Assembly (NCBI GenBank): GCA_013388645.1
Contig: JACAEV010000244.1
Span: 1-32,946 of the forward strand
DNA: 32,946 nucleotides
Source: Syntrophaceae bacterium
GTDB lineage: Bacteria > Desulfobacterota > BSN033 > UBA1163
Direction of reading: 5' to 3'
Shown here: positions 25,396 to 32,430 of the stretch, one piece after another
Numbering within the stretch: position 1 is the first letter of the stretch
Layout: each line of letters starts with the position of its first letter
Translations under genes and position numbers: made by a program
Notes under the pieces: model-generated
The model's input: only the letters and a program-made list of their open reading frames with translations
What the model was told of the DNA's origin: nothing
The model's database searches: none

Positions 25396-26373
25396 ATGAA
25401 CGACGACCATCTCCTTGAGATCCGTAACCTCAAAACCTATTTTTATGTCAGAGGAGGTGTGCTTAAAGCGGTTGATGATGTCAGTCTGACGATCGAAAAG
25501 GGGGAAACATTGGGTCTTGTTGGAGAGTCCGCCTGTGGAAAGAGTGTAGCTGCCTCCTCGATCATGCGTCTTGTCCCCATCCCTCCTGGATATTACGCCG
25601 GAGGGAAGATCTTATTTGAAGGGGAAGATATCCTAAAACTTTCCGAATCTGAAATGAGAAATGTCAGGGGAAATAAGATTTCGATGATCTTTCAGGAGCC
25701 GATGACCTCGCTCAATCCAGTTTTCACAGTAGGAGATCAAGTTGCCGAGGCCATCCGCCTTCATGAAAAGCTAACTCAACGGGAGGTTCGGGACAGAGTC
25801 ATCGAGGCTTTCCGCTTAGTTCGAATCCCAGCCCCTGAAACGCGCATTAAAGAATACCCCCATCAAATGAGTGGGGGGATGCGCCAGCGAGTCATGATTG
25901 CCATGGCTCTGGCCTGTCACCCGAAGCTGATGATTGCAGATGAACCCACTACGGCTTTGGATGTAACGATCCAGGCCCAGATTTTAGATTTGATGAATAA
26001 GCTGAAGGAAGAAACGGGTGCTTCGATCCTGTTTATCACTCACGACTTAGGGGTGATCTCTGAGATGGCCCAGAAGGTAGCCGTCATGTATGCTGGGAAA
26101 ATTATGGAGGAGGCAGATGTGGAGACGCTCTTCGCTGAACCAAAACACCCCTATACCATCGGGCTGATGAATTCAATTCCAATCTTAGGGATTGGAAAGA
26201 AAAAGAGACGGTTGAGCACTATAGCTGGTGTGGTCCCATCCCTTTTCAAACTCCCTGAAGGTTGTCTTTTCCATGACCGCTGCTTAGTGGCAGAAAAGGA
26301 GTGTAGCCAGATCGAACCCCCTACCATTGACTTAGGTCGTGGGCATTTCGTCCGGTGTCACAAGTATGGCTGA
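25396..26373 (+). CDS. ABC transporter ATPase (DppD family)
   Basis: This 325-residue ATPase powers the importer from the cytoplasmic face. Walker A is GESACGKS (residues 43-50), with Ala in place of the usual Gly or Ser before Cys. The signature SGGMRQRV, Walker [13 protein letters not shown] and switch His in ITHDLG are present. The Cys-containing oligopeptide C-terminal region ([15 protein letters not shown]) matches the family's extension. Its end overlaps the next ATPase gene by eight bases. Confidence 0.94.
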   Translation: MNDDHLLEIRNLKTYFYVRGGVLKAVDDVSLTIEKGETLGLVGESACGKSVAASSIMRLVPIPPGYYAGGKILFEGEDILKLSESEMRNVRGNKISMIFQEPMTSLNPVFTVGDQVAEAIRLHEKLTQREVRDRVIEAFRLVRIPAPETRIKEYPHQMSGGMRQRVMIAMALACHPKLMIADEPTTALDVTIQAQILDLMNKLKEETGASILFITHDLGVISEMAQKVAVMYAGKIMEEADVETLFAEPKHPYTIGLMNSIPILGIGKKKRRLSTIAGVVPSLFKLPEGCLFHDRCLVAEKECSQIEPPTIDLGRGHFVRCHKYG

Positions 26374-27373
26374 AAAAAATAAACCTTCAAACACCCCACT
26401 TGTTGAGACGCGACAAGTGGTCAAGCATTACCCCATTACGGGTGGGATTTTCTTGCGTACGATTGCTTCCGTCAAAGCTGTGGATGGAGTCAGCTTGAAT
26501 ATACTTCCAGGTGAAACATTAGGGCTGGTTGGAGAATCCGGTTGCGGCAAATCGACTTTAGGTCGCCTTATCCTACGCTTAGAAGAACCGAGCCGGGGTG
26601 ATATTCTGTTTAAAGGGCAAAGTATCCTTGGCTATGATCCCAATCAAATGAGGGCATTACGGAGAGAAATGCAGATTATTTTCCAGGATCCATTCTCTTC
26701 TCTGAATCCTCGGAAAAATGTGGCCCATATCGTGGGGGAACCGCTCTATGTCCACGGAATGACCGATAGACATGAACGGGAGGCCCGAGTCCTCAAGCTT
26801 TTGGAGGTAGTAGGTCTTAAACAAGAGCACATGCGCCGATATCCTCATCAGTTCTCTGGAGGTCAGCGCCAACGGATTGGTGTGGCTCGTGCCTTAGCGC
26901 TCAATCCCAAATTGATTATTTGCGATGAGGCCGTCTCGGCCCTCGATGTCTCTATCCGAGGACAAGTCATCAACCTGCTTCAAGACTTGCAAAGAGAATT
27001 CGGTCTGACCTATCTTTTTATTTCTCATGACCTGAGCGTGGTGGAGCATATCAGTGATCGCGTTGCCGTCATGTACCTTGGGAAAATAGTGGAATTAGCC
27101 GATTCTGAAATGCTGTACAAAGCCCCACTTCATCCTTATACCCAAGCCCTCCTTGCCGCAGCCCCCATTCCCGATCCAAAACAAAAAAGGAAACGAATCG
27201 TTCTGTCCGGAGACGTTCCGAGCCCAATTAATCCCCCCTCGGGATGCCGTTTCCATACGCGCTGCCTCTATGCCAAGGAGATTTGCAGTCAACAGGAACC
27301 TCCTCTGAAGGCAGTTAGAGAAAACCATCTCGTCGCCTGTCACGTTACGCCATCTGATTCTGAATGGGTATAA
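26366..27373 (+). CDS. ABC transporter ATPase (DppF family)
   Basis: This second ATPase of the importer, 335 residues from the chosen start, has Walker [10 protein letters not shown], signature [14 protein letters not shown], Walker [13 protein letters not shown] and the switch His in SHDLSVVEH. The C-terminal [14 protein letters not shown] matches the oligopeptide extension. Walker B has EAVSALD where many paralogs have EPTSALD, which is typical for DppF. An in-frame GTG at 26339 exists, but the ATG at 26366, which overlaps the dppD-type stop by eight bases, fits coupled translation. The gene ends the operon. Confidence 0.93.
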   Translation: MAEKNKPSNTPLVETRQVVKHYPITGGIFLRTIASVKAVDGVSLNILPGETLGLVGESGCGKSTLGRLILRLEEPSRGDILFKGQSILGYDPNQMRALRREMQIIFQDPFSSLNPRKNVAHIVGEPLYVHGMTDRHEREARVLKLLEVVGLKQEHMRRYPHQFSGGQRQRIGVARALALNPKLIICDEAVSALDVSIRGQVINLLQDLQREFGLTYLFISHDLSVVEHISDRVAVMYLGKIVELADSEMLYKAPLHPYTQALLAAAPIPDPKQKRKRIVLSGDVPSPINPPSGCRFHTRCLYAKEICSQQEPPLKAVRENHLVACHVTPSDSEWV

Positions 27374-27477
27374 AAAGATATCGTTGAGAACTCTCTGATC
27401 TTTATCTCGATGGAGGAGTTAGATGGCTCTGATCTTGAGAATCAATAAAGGGGGAAAAATTTTCTTTGGATACCCTT

Positions 27478-27508
27478 CCCCCCTTTCCTTCCTAAAAGGA
27501 AAGGGGGG
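27478..27508. terminator. Shared hairpin between convergent ABC and ferritin-like genes
   Basis: Thirteen pairs, CCCCCCTTTCCTT (27478-27490) against AAGGAAAGGGGGG (27496-27508), close a five-base loop. It lies between the convergent stops at 27373 and 27542. A strong U-run is missing on either side, so it is a probable rather than certain bidirectional transcription end. Confidence 0.6.
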
Positions 27509-27541
27509 AGATTCTCTGGTTCGACCATAGATTAAGCTTTT

Positions 27542-28000
27542 TTAGCTTGTCAGGGTTGCAAGATAGGCAGCACCTATCTTATCAACATGGTTTTTGACAT
27601 TCTCAAAGTAATTGTAATGATCCTCCTCATCTTTGAGGAGCTCCTCAAATAATTCTTTTGAAATCTGATCTTTTTCGGCGGCACAGATGACAGAGGCATC
27701 GTTATACATTTTAATCGCCTGAGATTCAAGAGCCATATTCGTTTTAAGCATCTCCGGGATTTCCTGACCTTTCTTTGGAATCGCATCCGGTTTTGAGGTC
27801 GGTACTCCTTTTAAGTAGAGAATCCTCTCCGCTAATTTTTCTGCGTGTTTCATCTCTGCAATGGCAATCTCCTTGAACTTTGAGGCCAACTTTCCAAAAT
27901 CACTATCCTCTAATTCATAGTGATGGGCCATATACTGAGTGATGGCTGTTAACTCTCTTGACCGAGCCGCATTCAATAAATCGATCACCTTCTTGCTCAT
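27542..28000 (-). CDS. Bacterioferritin-like ferroxidase
   Basis: This 152-residue four-helix protein has the full di-iron ligand set: Glu16, Glu49, His52, Glu92, Glu125 and His128, in the pattern E...ExxH...E...ExxH. Met50 lies where heme-binding Met52 is found in bacterioferritin, so heme may sit at the dimer interface. It would oxidise and store iron and remove peroxide or oxygen in the cytoplasm, useful to an anaerobe rich in iron-sulfur proteins. The length is close to that of standard bacterioferritin (about 155-160). It has its own strong promoter, and GGAGAG six bases before the ATG. It is transcribed alone. Confidence 0.9.
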   Translation of the reverse strand: MSKKVIDLLNAARSRELTAITQYMAHHYELEDSDFGKLASKFKEIAIAEMKHAEKLAERILYLKGVPTSKPDAIPKKGQEIPEMLKTNMALESQAIKMYNDASVICAAEKDQISKELFEELLKDEEDHYNYFENVKNHVDKIGAAYLATLTS

Positions 28001-28029
28001 AATCTCTCCTTTCTATAAGTTTTTATTTT

Positions 28030-28058
28030 ATTGTATTTTCAAAAGGCTGATTAGTCAA
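28030..28058 (-). promoter_or_regulatory. Promoter of the bacterioferritin-like gene
   Basis: On the minus strand TTGACT (28058-28053) and TACAAT (28035-28030) are separated by 17 bases, ten of twelve consensus matches. The start would be near 28023, leaving a leader of about 23 bases. Confidence 0.7.
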
Positions 28059-28118
28059 GGGAAAAAGTTATTAAGCCTATGTCAATGGAAGTGATCGGTG
28101 ATCAGTATGAGATACTGT

Positions 28119-28147
28119 TTGACATATTCAATTGAGTGTGTTATCGC
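28119..28147 (+). promoter_or_regulatory. Possible promoter of the amidase gene
   Basis: A perfect TTGACA (28119-28124) is followed after 17 bases by TATCGC (28142-28147), a poor -10. The implied start, near 28154, would leave almost no leader before the ATG at 28157. Either the -10 call or the start codon is wrong, or translation begins at the ATG at 28178. Confidence 0.35.
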
Positions 28148-28156
28148 TAACCCAGC

Positions 28157-29311
28157 ATGGGAACGAAGTGTTTCATAATGATTTCCCTGTGGCTGTTTGG
28201 AATTTCATTAATTCTACTTCAACCCCTACCTGTCCTGGGAGCAAAGGTCACAGACATTCGGATCTGGAACGCTCCAGATCATACCCGAATCGTCCTCGAC
28301 CTCTCTGAGCCGATTCAATATGAAAGCTCTTCACAAGAAAACCCGCCCCAATTTCATATTGAATTAAAGGGAATTTCCTCTCATACACTCAAACGCGAGA
28401 TGGATCTAAAAGATCCGTTTCTTATTAAAATGAGTTTAGTCGATGTAGAAAAAGATAAGGTGAAATTGGTCCTCCACCAAAAAAGACCCCTCAATGTCCA
28501 TGTCTTTACGTTGAAACCCTACCAGGATAAACCCTATCGTCTTGTGATCGACTTCATTGATGTTGCTCAGGAGAAAAAGGAATTGGAAGAGAGACGAAAG
28601 CAAAAAGAGATTAAGTCCAAGGGGACCAAAATTGTCGTCATCGATCCAGGCCACGGTGGAGAAGACCCAGGGGCTATCGGCCCCAAAAAGACGATGGAGA
28701 AAGACATTGTGTTAAGGGTGGGGATGAAATTGGTTGATCTCCTGAATCAAAATAAAGAGACTCAAGCCTTTCTCACTCGTAAGGGAGACTATTTCATCCC
28801 TCTCGAAGAAAGAGTTAAAATTGCCAGAGAGTATGGCGCTGACCTTTTCGTCAGTCTCCATACAGATGGAAGTTTCAACCCCCAGGCCAGGGGCTCCTCT
28901 GTCTACTGTCTCTCCCTCTCTGGCGCTACAGATGAAGCAGCTAAAATTTTAGCCGACAAAGAAAATACGTCGAACATCTTAGGGGGCGCCCTCCTGAGAC
29001 CAGCCGCTTTTGCGAAAGATCCCAACCTCAATCAAATTCTATTAGACCTCATGCAAAATAATTCAATGAAGGAGAGTTTTCGATTCGCTGAGGCTCTTCT
29101 TGAGAACCTTAAGTCGGTGAACTCACTAAAATACTCTGCCTATCGCCAGGCGAACTTCATCGTATTAAAGGCCCCTGACATCCCTTCTGTTCTGGTGGAA
29201 ATGGCATTCATTACCAATAAAGAGGATGAGCGCTTACTCAATCTTAACGACTTCCAGGAGAAAATAGCAAAAACTCTCAGCTCGACCATAAAAAAATATT
29301 TTGAACCTTAA
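28157..29311 (+). CDS. N-acetylmuramoyl-L-alanine amidase with AMIN domain (AmiC-like)
   Basis: This 384-residue exported protein has a signal peptide to about residue 28, an AMIN domain (around 30-135) that targets the septal wall, a charged Lys/Glu linker and an Amidase_3 domain (around 158-380). The zinc ligands are His166 in DPGHGG, Glu181 and His235 in SLHTDG, and Glu348 in VEMAFITN is the catalytic acid. The usual SLHAN reads SLHTD here. It cleaves the amide between MurNAc and the stem peptide in the periplasm, aiding cell separation. No good ribosome binding site precedes ATG 28157; the ATG at 28178 is an alternative that would still leave a signal peptide. Confidence 0.93.
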   Translation: MGTKCFIMISLWLFGISLILLQPLPVLGAKVTDIRIWNAPDHTRIVLDLSEPIQYESSSQENPPQFHIELKGISSHTLKREMDLKDPFLIKMSLVDVEKDKVKLVLHQKRPLNVHVFTLKPYQDKPYRLVIDFIDVAQEKKELEERRKQKEIKSKGTKIVVIDPGHGGEDPGAIGPKKTMEKDIVLRVGMKLVDLLNQNKETQAFLTRKGDYFIPLEERVKIAREYGADLFVSLHTDGSFNPQARGSSVYCLSLSGATDEAAKILADKENTSNILGGALLRPAAFAKDPNLNQILLDLMQNNSMKESFRFAEALLENLKSVNSLKYSAYRQANFIVLKAPDIPSVLVEMAFITNKEDERLLNLNDFQEKIAKTLSSTIKKYFEP

Positions 29312-29550
29312 AGGACTCACTCATCGAGGATCTAAGCTGATCAAATTAGAATAAAGGATGAGGCAGGTCAAAGGTCAAAGGAAGAATCGGAGGGCGGGTA
29401 ACCGTTAAAGAGAGCCCTGAAAAACTACTTTCCGGCCCCTTGAATGCACAGATTCCTCTTTATTATCAGTAAATGGTTAATCTGGGCCATCGTTTCATCA
29501 TCATGTCATCAGAGATTTTTAGACGTTTTCAGAAATCTCTTAAACTTCTA

Positions 29551-29579
29551 TTGACAAATCAAATTTTTACTGTTTTAAT
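29551..29579 (+). promoter_or_regulatory. Promoter of the DUF3842-cooT unit
   Basis: TTGACA (29551-29556), a 17-base spacer and TTTAAT (29574-29579) match the sigma70 consensus at 11 of 12 positions. Counting seven bases on, transcription should start at or next to A29586, the first base of the hairpin leader. Confidence 0.75.
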
Positions 29580-29585
29580 AAGATT

Positions 29586-29637
29586 AGCCACGAAGGTTAA
29601 GATCCCTTGAAAGGGGCAGCCGCAAGTGGCTTTTTTT
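29586..29637 (+). promoter_or_regulatory. Structured leader 1 (GCCACGAAGG hairpin with U-run)
   Basis: The transcript would begin with AGCCAC (29586-29591), which pairs with GUGGCU (29626-29631). Inside lie an asymmetric GAA/GCAA loop, a four-pair helix GGUU/AGCC (29595-29598 with 29618-29621), a second asymmetric loop, and a CCCUU/AGGGG stem closed by GAA. Seven U follow (29631-29637), so the fold can act as an intrinsic terminator about 50 bases into the message. The same architecture recurs at 30321. I match it to no known riboswitch class. Confidence 0.6.
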
Positions 29638-29653
29638 GTTGAATGGAATGGGG

Positions 29654-30082
29654 ATGGATAAAAGGAGGAAGTCTATTGCTGTGATCGATGGCCAAGGAGG
29701 GGGGATAGGGAGCGCCATGATTAAGCGTCTCCGGGAAACACTCGCCGAGGAGGTAGAGGTCATTGCTTTGGGAACGAATGCGATGGCAACGGGAATGATG
29801 TTAAAAGCCGGGGCCAATAAGGGAGCTTCGGGAGAAAATGCCATAGTTCAGACGGTCACGAAAGTCGACCTCATTATTGGAACAACAGCGATTGTATTGG
29901 CCAACTCCATGATGGGAGAATTAACCCCTAAAATGGCGGAAGCGATCGCCTCTTCTCCAGGGGTAAAATGTCTTCTCCCTTTAAAAATACCCGAAGTGGA
30001 AATCATTGGAACCCCTAAAGAGCCCCTTCCTCACTTAATTGATCAACTGATCAAACGAATTCAAGAAATGATCCATTCATAA
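29654..30082 (+). CDS. DUF3842 family protein
   Basis: This small cytoplasmic protein (142 residues from this ATG) matches the DUF3842 family. IAVIDGQGGGIGSAMIKRL is the glycine-rich, Rossmann-like nucleotide-binding start, and ALGTNAMATGMMLKAGANKG and NSMMGELTPKMAEAI are conserved stretches. Its function is unknown. Several starts are possible. The frame runs back to TTG 29636 inside the U-run of the leader, and ATGs stand at 29648 and 29654; the latter best fits the family's short N-terminus. A purine-rich AAAAGGAGG lies just inside the gene and not in front of it. Its stop overlaps an in-frame ATG of the cooT reading frame (TAATG), so the two are translated together. The pairing with a nickel protein suggests a role in metal handling, which is inference. 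Confidence 0.82.
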   Translation: MDKRRKSIAVIDGQGGGIGSAMIKRLRETLAEEVEVIALGTNAMATGMMLKAGANKGASGENAIVQTVTKVDLIIGTTAIVLANSMMGELTPKMAEAIASSPGVKCLLPLKIPEVEIIGTPKEPLPHLIDQLIKRIQEMIHS

Positions 30083-30093
30083 TGGAGGAAACC

Positions 30094-30282
30094 ATGTGCG
30101 AAGCCAATGCGTACTTAGTAAAAGAAGGAAAGGAAGAGCTTATCTTGGAGGATCTCTCCATCCTCCGACCTGAAAAGGATGAACTCTACCTCCAAAATAT
30201 CTTTGGAGAACAGAAACGGATTAAGGCTCGAATTAAAGAGATGAATCTCATCGATCATCGTATCCTTCTCGAAGAAGGATAA
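30094..30282 (+). CDS. cooT: CooT family nickel-binding protein
   Basis: This 62-residue protein begins MCEANAYL, the CooT signature, with Cys2 the expected nickel ligand at the homodimer interface. LEDLSILRPEKDELYLQNIFGE and the KARIKEMNLIDHRI end fit the family throughout. CooT is a nickel chaperone first described with the carbon monoxide dehydrogenase of Rhodospirillum. An upstream ATG at 30082 is in frame, but it would bury Cys2 internally. GGAGG lies five bases before the ATG at 30094, which is therefore the start. It follows the DUF3842 gene in one transcript. No CO dehydrogenase gene lies in the window. Confidence 0.88.
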   Translation: MCEANAYLVKEGKEELILEDLSILRPEKDELYLQNIFGEQKRIKARIKEMNLIDHRILLEEG

Positions 30283-30320
30283 TTTTTAATATAACGATTT
30301 ACGTTTCTTAACTTTAAAAT

Positions 30321-30369
30321 AGGCCACGAAGGCTGTTTTCCCAAAGAAGTTGGGAAGTCATCGTGGCCT
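30321..30369 (+). promoter_or_regulatory. Structured leader 2 (GCCACGAAGG hairpin) before the nikMK gene
   Basis: AGGCCACGA (30321-30329) pairs perfectly with UCGUGGCCU (30361-30369). Inside lies GGCU (30331-30334), which can pair with AGUC (30356-30359), then a UUCCCAA/UUGGGAA stem with an AGAAG loop. It shares the 5' segment GCCACGAAGG and the three-tier design with leader 1, and the middle helix keeps pairing through changed bases. A -10-like TAAAAT ends just before it (30315-30320), with no good -35. It could also act as the end of the cooT message; a weak U-rich tract follows. Confidence 0.55.
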
Positions 30370-30419
30370 ATTTTATTTCTCTGCAAAGATGGGGCCTCAC
30401 GCTAAGCCTGTGGTTCATT

Positions 30420-30455
30420 GGATTCGGAATGGTATTTTTTTCCAGAGTCGAATCC
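30420..30455 (+). other. Second leader hairpin before the nikMK gene
   Basis: GGATTCG (30420-30426) and CGAATCC (30449-30455) pair around a U-rich centre, with an extra TGG/CCA inside. The hairpin ends 15 bases before the AGGAGG site at 30471 and may take part in control of the leader. Confidence 0.4.
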
Positions 30456-30482
30456 CACCCGTTGGAAGAAAGGAGGTTATGT

Positions 30483-31898
30483 ATGCATATCCCGGATGGA
30501 TATTTAGGGCCAGAAACGTACGGAGGTCTTTGGGCGATCATGGTGCCCATCTGGATGGTTGCTTCAAAAAAGGTGAAACAAAGTCTTGAAGCAACACGTG
30601 TTCCCTATTTAGCCATGGCATCTGCATTCAGCTTGGTCGCAATGATGTTCACTATTCCTCTTCCAGGAGGGACAACTGGCCATATCACTGGTTCAACTTT
30701 GGTCGCTGTGTTGTTGGGACCTTGGGCGGCTCTCCTTGCCGTCTCTGTAGCCCTAATGATCCAAGCATTGGTCTTCGGTGACGGAGGTATCACCTCCATC
30801 GGAGCAAATTGCTTCAATATTGCCTTTATCGGAGCCATGGTGGGTTATGGAATTTATAGGTTCATCACTCGTATCGGCCGTCCATTCATCAAGCAGCCAC
30901 CAGACAATGAAAAAAAGTTTGGTGCTTCAAACCTGTTTCTCCATCTTACCGGTGCAGGAATTGCCTCTTATCTTTCAATCAATTTGGGAGGTCTTTTCAC
31001 GGCCATTGAGCTTGGCCTGCAACCATTGCTTCATTCGGGAGGCTCCGGAGCCTCACTCTATTTTCCCTTTCCCCTGAAAATGGCCATCCCTGCTGTCATG
31101 ATTCCTCATCTGACCGCAGTTGGCCTCCTTGAAGTGACAGTGACCGTTCTCGTGCTCCTGATCATTTTTAAATCGCAGCCCGCCTTGGTCAGTCGGATGA
31201 AAACTATCTGTTTTGTTTTAATGTTCATCTTTATCGCTGTCTTTCCAACTTTGGTCTTTGCCCATGATTTCTGGATTGAGAAAAAAGGCAACGACTTTAT
31301 GGTCGTGTATGGACATGGAAGCCAAAGGCTGGAATTCGAACCTACAAAAATAAAGACCGTTAAAGCCTTCGATTTTCGAGGAAAAGAGGTCGAAGTGACC
31401 AAGGAAAAGAAAGCAACGGGCGTACTTCTAAAACCCATTGAATCGCCGTCTTTATTTTTTGTTGAGATTGATGATGGTTACTGGTCAAAGACCATCTATG
31501 GTTGGAAGAACCTTCCCAAAACCAAAGCAAGCCGAGTGGTTGAATCTTTCCGTTCTTTCTATTATTCCAAGGCTCTACTTTCTTGGGGGGAAGCCGCTCA
31601 AAGACCCCTGAGTGATGCAAAACTTGACCTCCTCCCCCTTGAAAACCCTTTTGAGTTAAAGGAAGGAAATGTTTTATCCATTCGGGTTCTGTATCAGGGC
31701 AAACCGATTTCAGAATTGGAAGTTGAAGGAGGGGACCATAAAAAAATAACCACGACAGACAAGGAGGGGGTAGCGAAACTAAAGATATCAAAAGGCCATC
31801 AGGTTTTTTCCGTGAATTACAAAGAACCAATAAAAAATGATCCAGATGCGGATTTATTGCGCATCACCTCCACGCTGACTTTTGAGGTGACAAAATGA
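30483..31898 (+). CDS. NikM-NikK fusion: ECF nickel transporter S component with DUF4198 domain
   Basis: This 471-residue protein joins two nickel-transport parts. Residues 1 to about 235 are NikM/CbiM, the membrane metal-binding component: it starts MHIPDGYLGPE, and His2 and His67 (in GGTTGHITG) are the ligands that, with the free N-terminus, hold Ni(II). From Met239 a signal-like hydrophobic helix leads into AHDFWIEKKG (His261) and a periplasmic DUF4198 domain, the NikK part normally encoded apart. The reading frame extends back to GTG 30363 in the leader hairpin, but metal binding needs the MH start, and AGGAGG lies six bases before the ATG at 30483. nikL overlaps its end by four bases. 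Nickel rather than cobalt is favoured by the NikK/NikL partners and CooT. Confidence 0.85.
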   Translation: MHIPDGYLGPETYGGLWAIMVPIWMVASKKVKQSLEATRVPYLAMASAFSLVAMMFTIPLPGGTTGHITGSTLVAVLLGPWAALLAVSVALMIQALVFGDGGITSIGANCFNIAFIGAMVGYGIYRFITRIGRPFIKQPPDNEKKFGASNLFLHLTGAGIASYLSINLGGLFTAIELGLQPLLHSGGSGASLYFPFPLKMAIPAVMIPHLTAVGLLEVTVTVLVLLIIFKSQPALVSRMKTICFVLMFIFIAVFPTLVFAHDFWIEKKGNDFMVVYGHGSQRLEFEPTKIKTVKAFDFRGKEVEVTKEKKATGVLLKPIESPSLFFVEIDDGYWSKTIYGWKNLPKTKASRVVESFRSFYYSKALLSWGEAAQRPLSDAKLDLLPLENPFELKEGNVLSIRVLYQGKPISELEVEGGDHKKITTTDKEGVAKLKISKGHQVFSVNYKEPIKNDPDADLLRITSTLTFEVTK

Positions 31899-32407
31899 AA
31901 AAGGTGAACATTGACAAAAACTCCATCGTCGCAAGAACAGGAACTTACTCTTTCCAATCTCTCTTCATAGCAGTTCTTTTTCTTATTCTCCTTAACGCCT
32001 CTGCCTACGCTCATTCCATCAATTATGAGGTCCAGCAGAAAGGAATTTCAGTAAGGGTCTTTTATACTGAAAAGGACCCTGCCAGTTATTCACAATATGA
32101 GCTGTTCGGACCAGGGGATACGGAACCTCATCAGATAGGGAGAACTGACAAAAATGGATTTGTATCCTTTTTTCCAGAAAGACCTGGAATCTGGAAAATC
32201 AAGGTTTGGGGAGAATCGTCTCACGGGTATCATGGAGTCACGATTGATGTGAAGGTGGATGAAGCCCTCAATCTCCAATCTTTCAGTAAGCCTCTGGCGG
32301 CAACCCATACAAAATTAATTGTTGGAATCAGCCTCATCTTTGGCATTTTCGGCATTTACGCCCTCTTAAAATCAAGAAGGGCACAGGACAAAGGTAAAAA
32401 ATCTTAA
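31895..32407 (+). CDS. NikL-like nickel ECF transporter accessory protein
   Basis: This 170-residue protein has an N-terminal signal or anchor helix ending in SAYAHS, with His40 the likely first mature residue. A periplasmic beta-sandwich follows, in which GRTDKNGFVSFFPERPGIWKI (spread over residues 82-102) and HGYHGV are recognisable, then a C-terminal helix (141-158) and a basic cytoplasmic tail. This pattern is that of NikL, the extra component found with NikK and NikM in nickel ECF importers. The ATG overlaps the stop of the nikMK gene (ATGA), so translation is coupled. His40, His110 and His113 could help pass metal to NikM. It was named from layout and motifs, and no direct test of function is implied. 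Confidence 0.75.
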   Translation: MKKVNIDKNSIVARTGTYSFQSLFIAVLFLILLNASAYAHSINYEVQQKGISVRVFYTEKDPASYSQYELFGPGDTEPHQIGRTDKNGFVSFFPERPGIWKIKVWGESSHGYHGVTIDVKVDEALNLQSFSKPLAATHTKLIVGISLIFGIFGIYALLKSRRAQDKGKKS

Positions 32408-32430
32408 TTTGAAAAAGAGGAGGGACGAAA

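Larger units (their letters stand above)
29312..29653 (+). other. Intergenic stretch with promoter and structured leader
   Basis: The first 240 bases after the amidase stop hold no gene; they include a GGTCAAA doublet near 29366. The last 100 bases carry the promoter and the hairpin leader listed separately. No tRNA or small-protein frame was recognised. Confidence 0.6.

Noticed and set aside
29586-30369. Cobalamin or NiCo (czcD) riboswitch as the explanation for the leader hairpins
   Set aside because: The elements are under 55 bases and lack the conserved B12 box, the four-way junction and other known consensus parts.
21529-30416. 14-base identity (TAAGCCTGTGGTTC) between 21529 and 30403
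   Set aside because: A few 14-base matches are expected by chance in a window this size, and flanks do not match.
30363-30482. N-terminal extension of the nikMK frame from GTG 30363
   Set aside because: It would start in the hairpin arm and bury the metal-binding Met1-His2 end; the ATG at 30483 has a good ribosome binding site.
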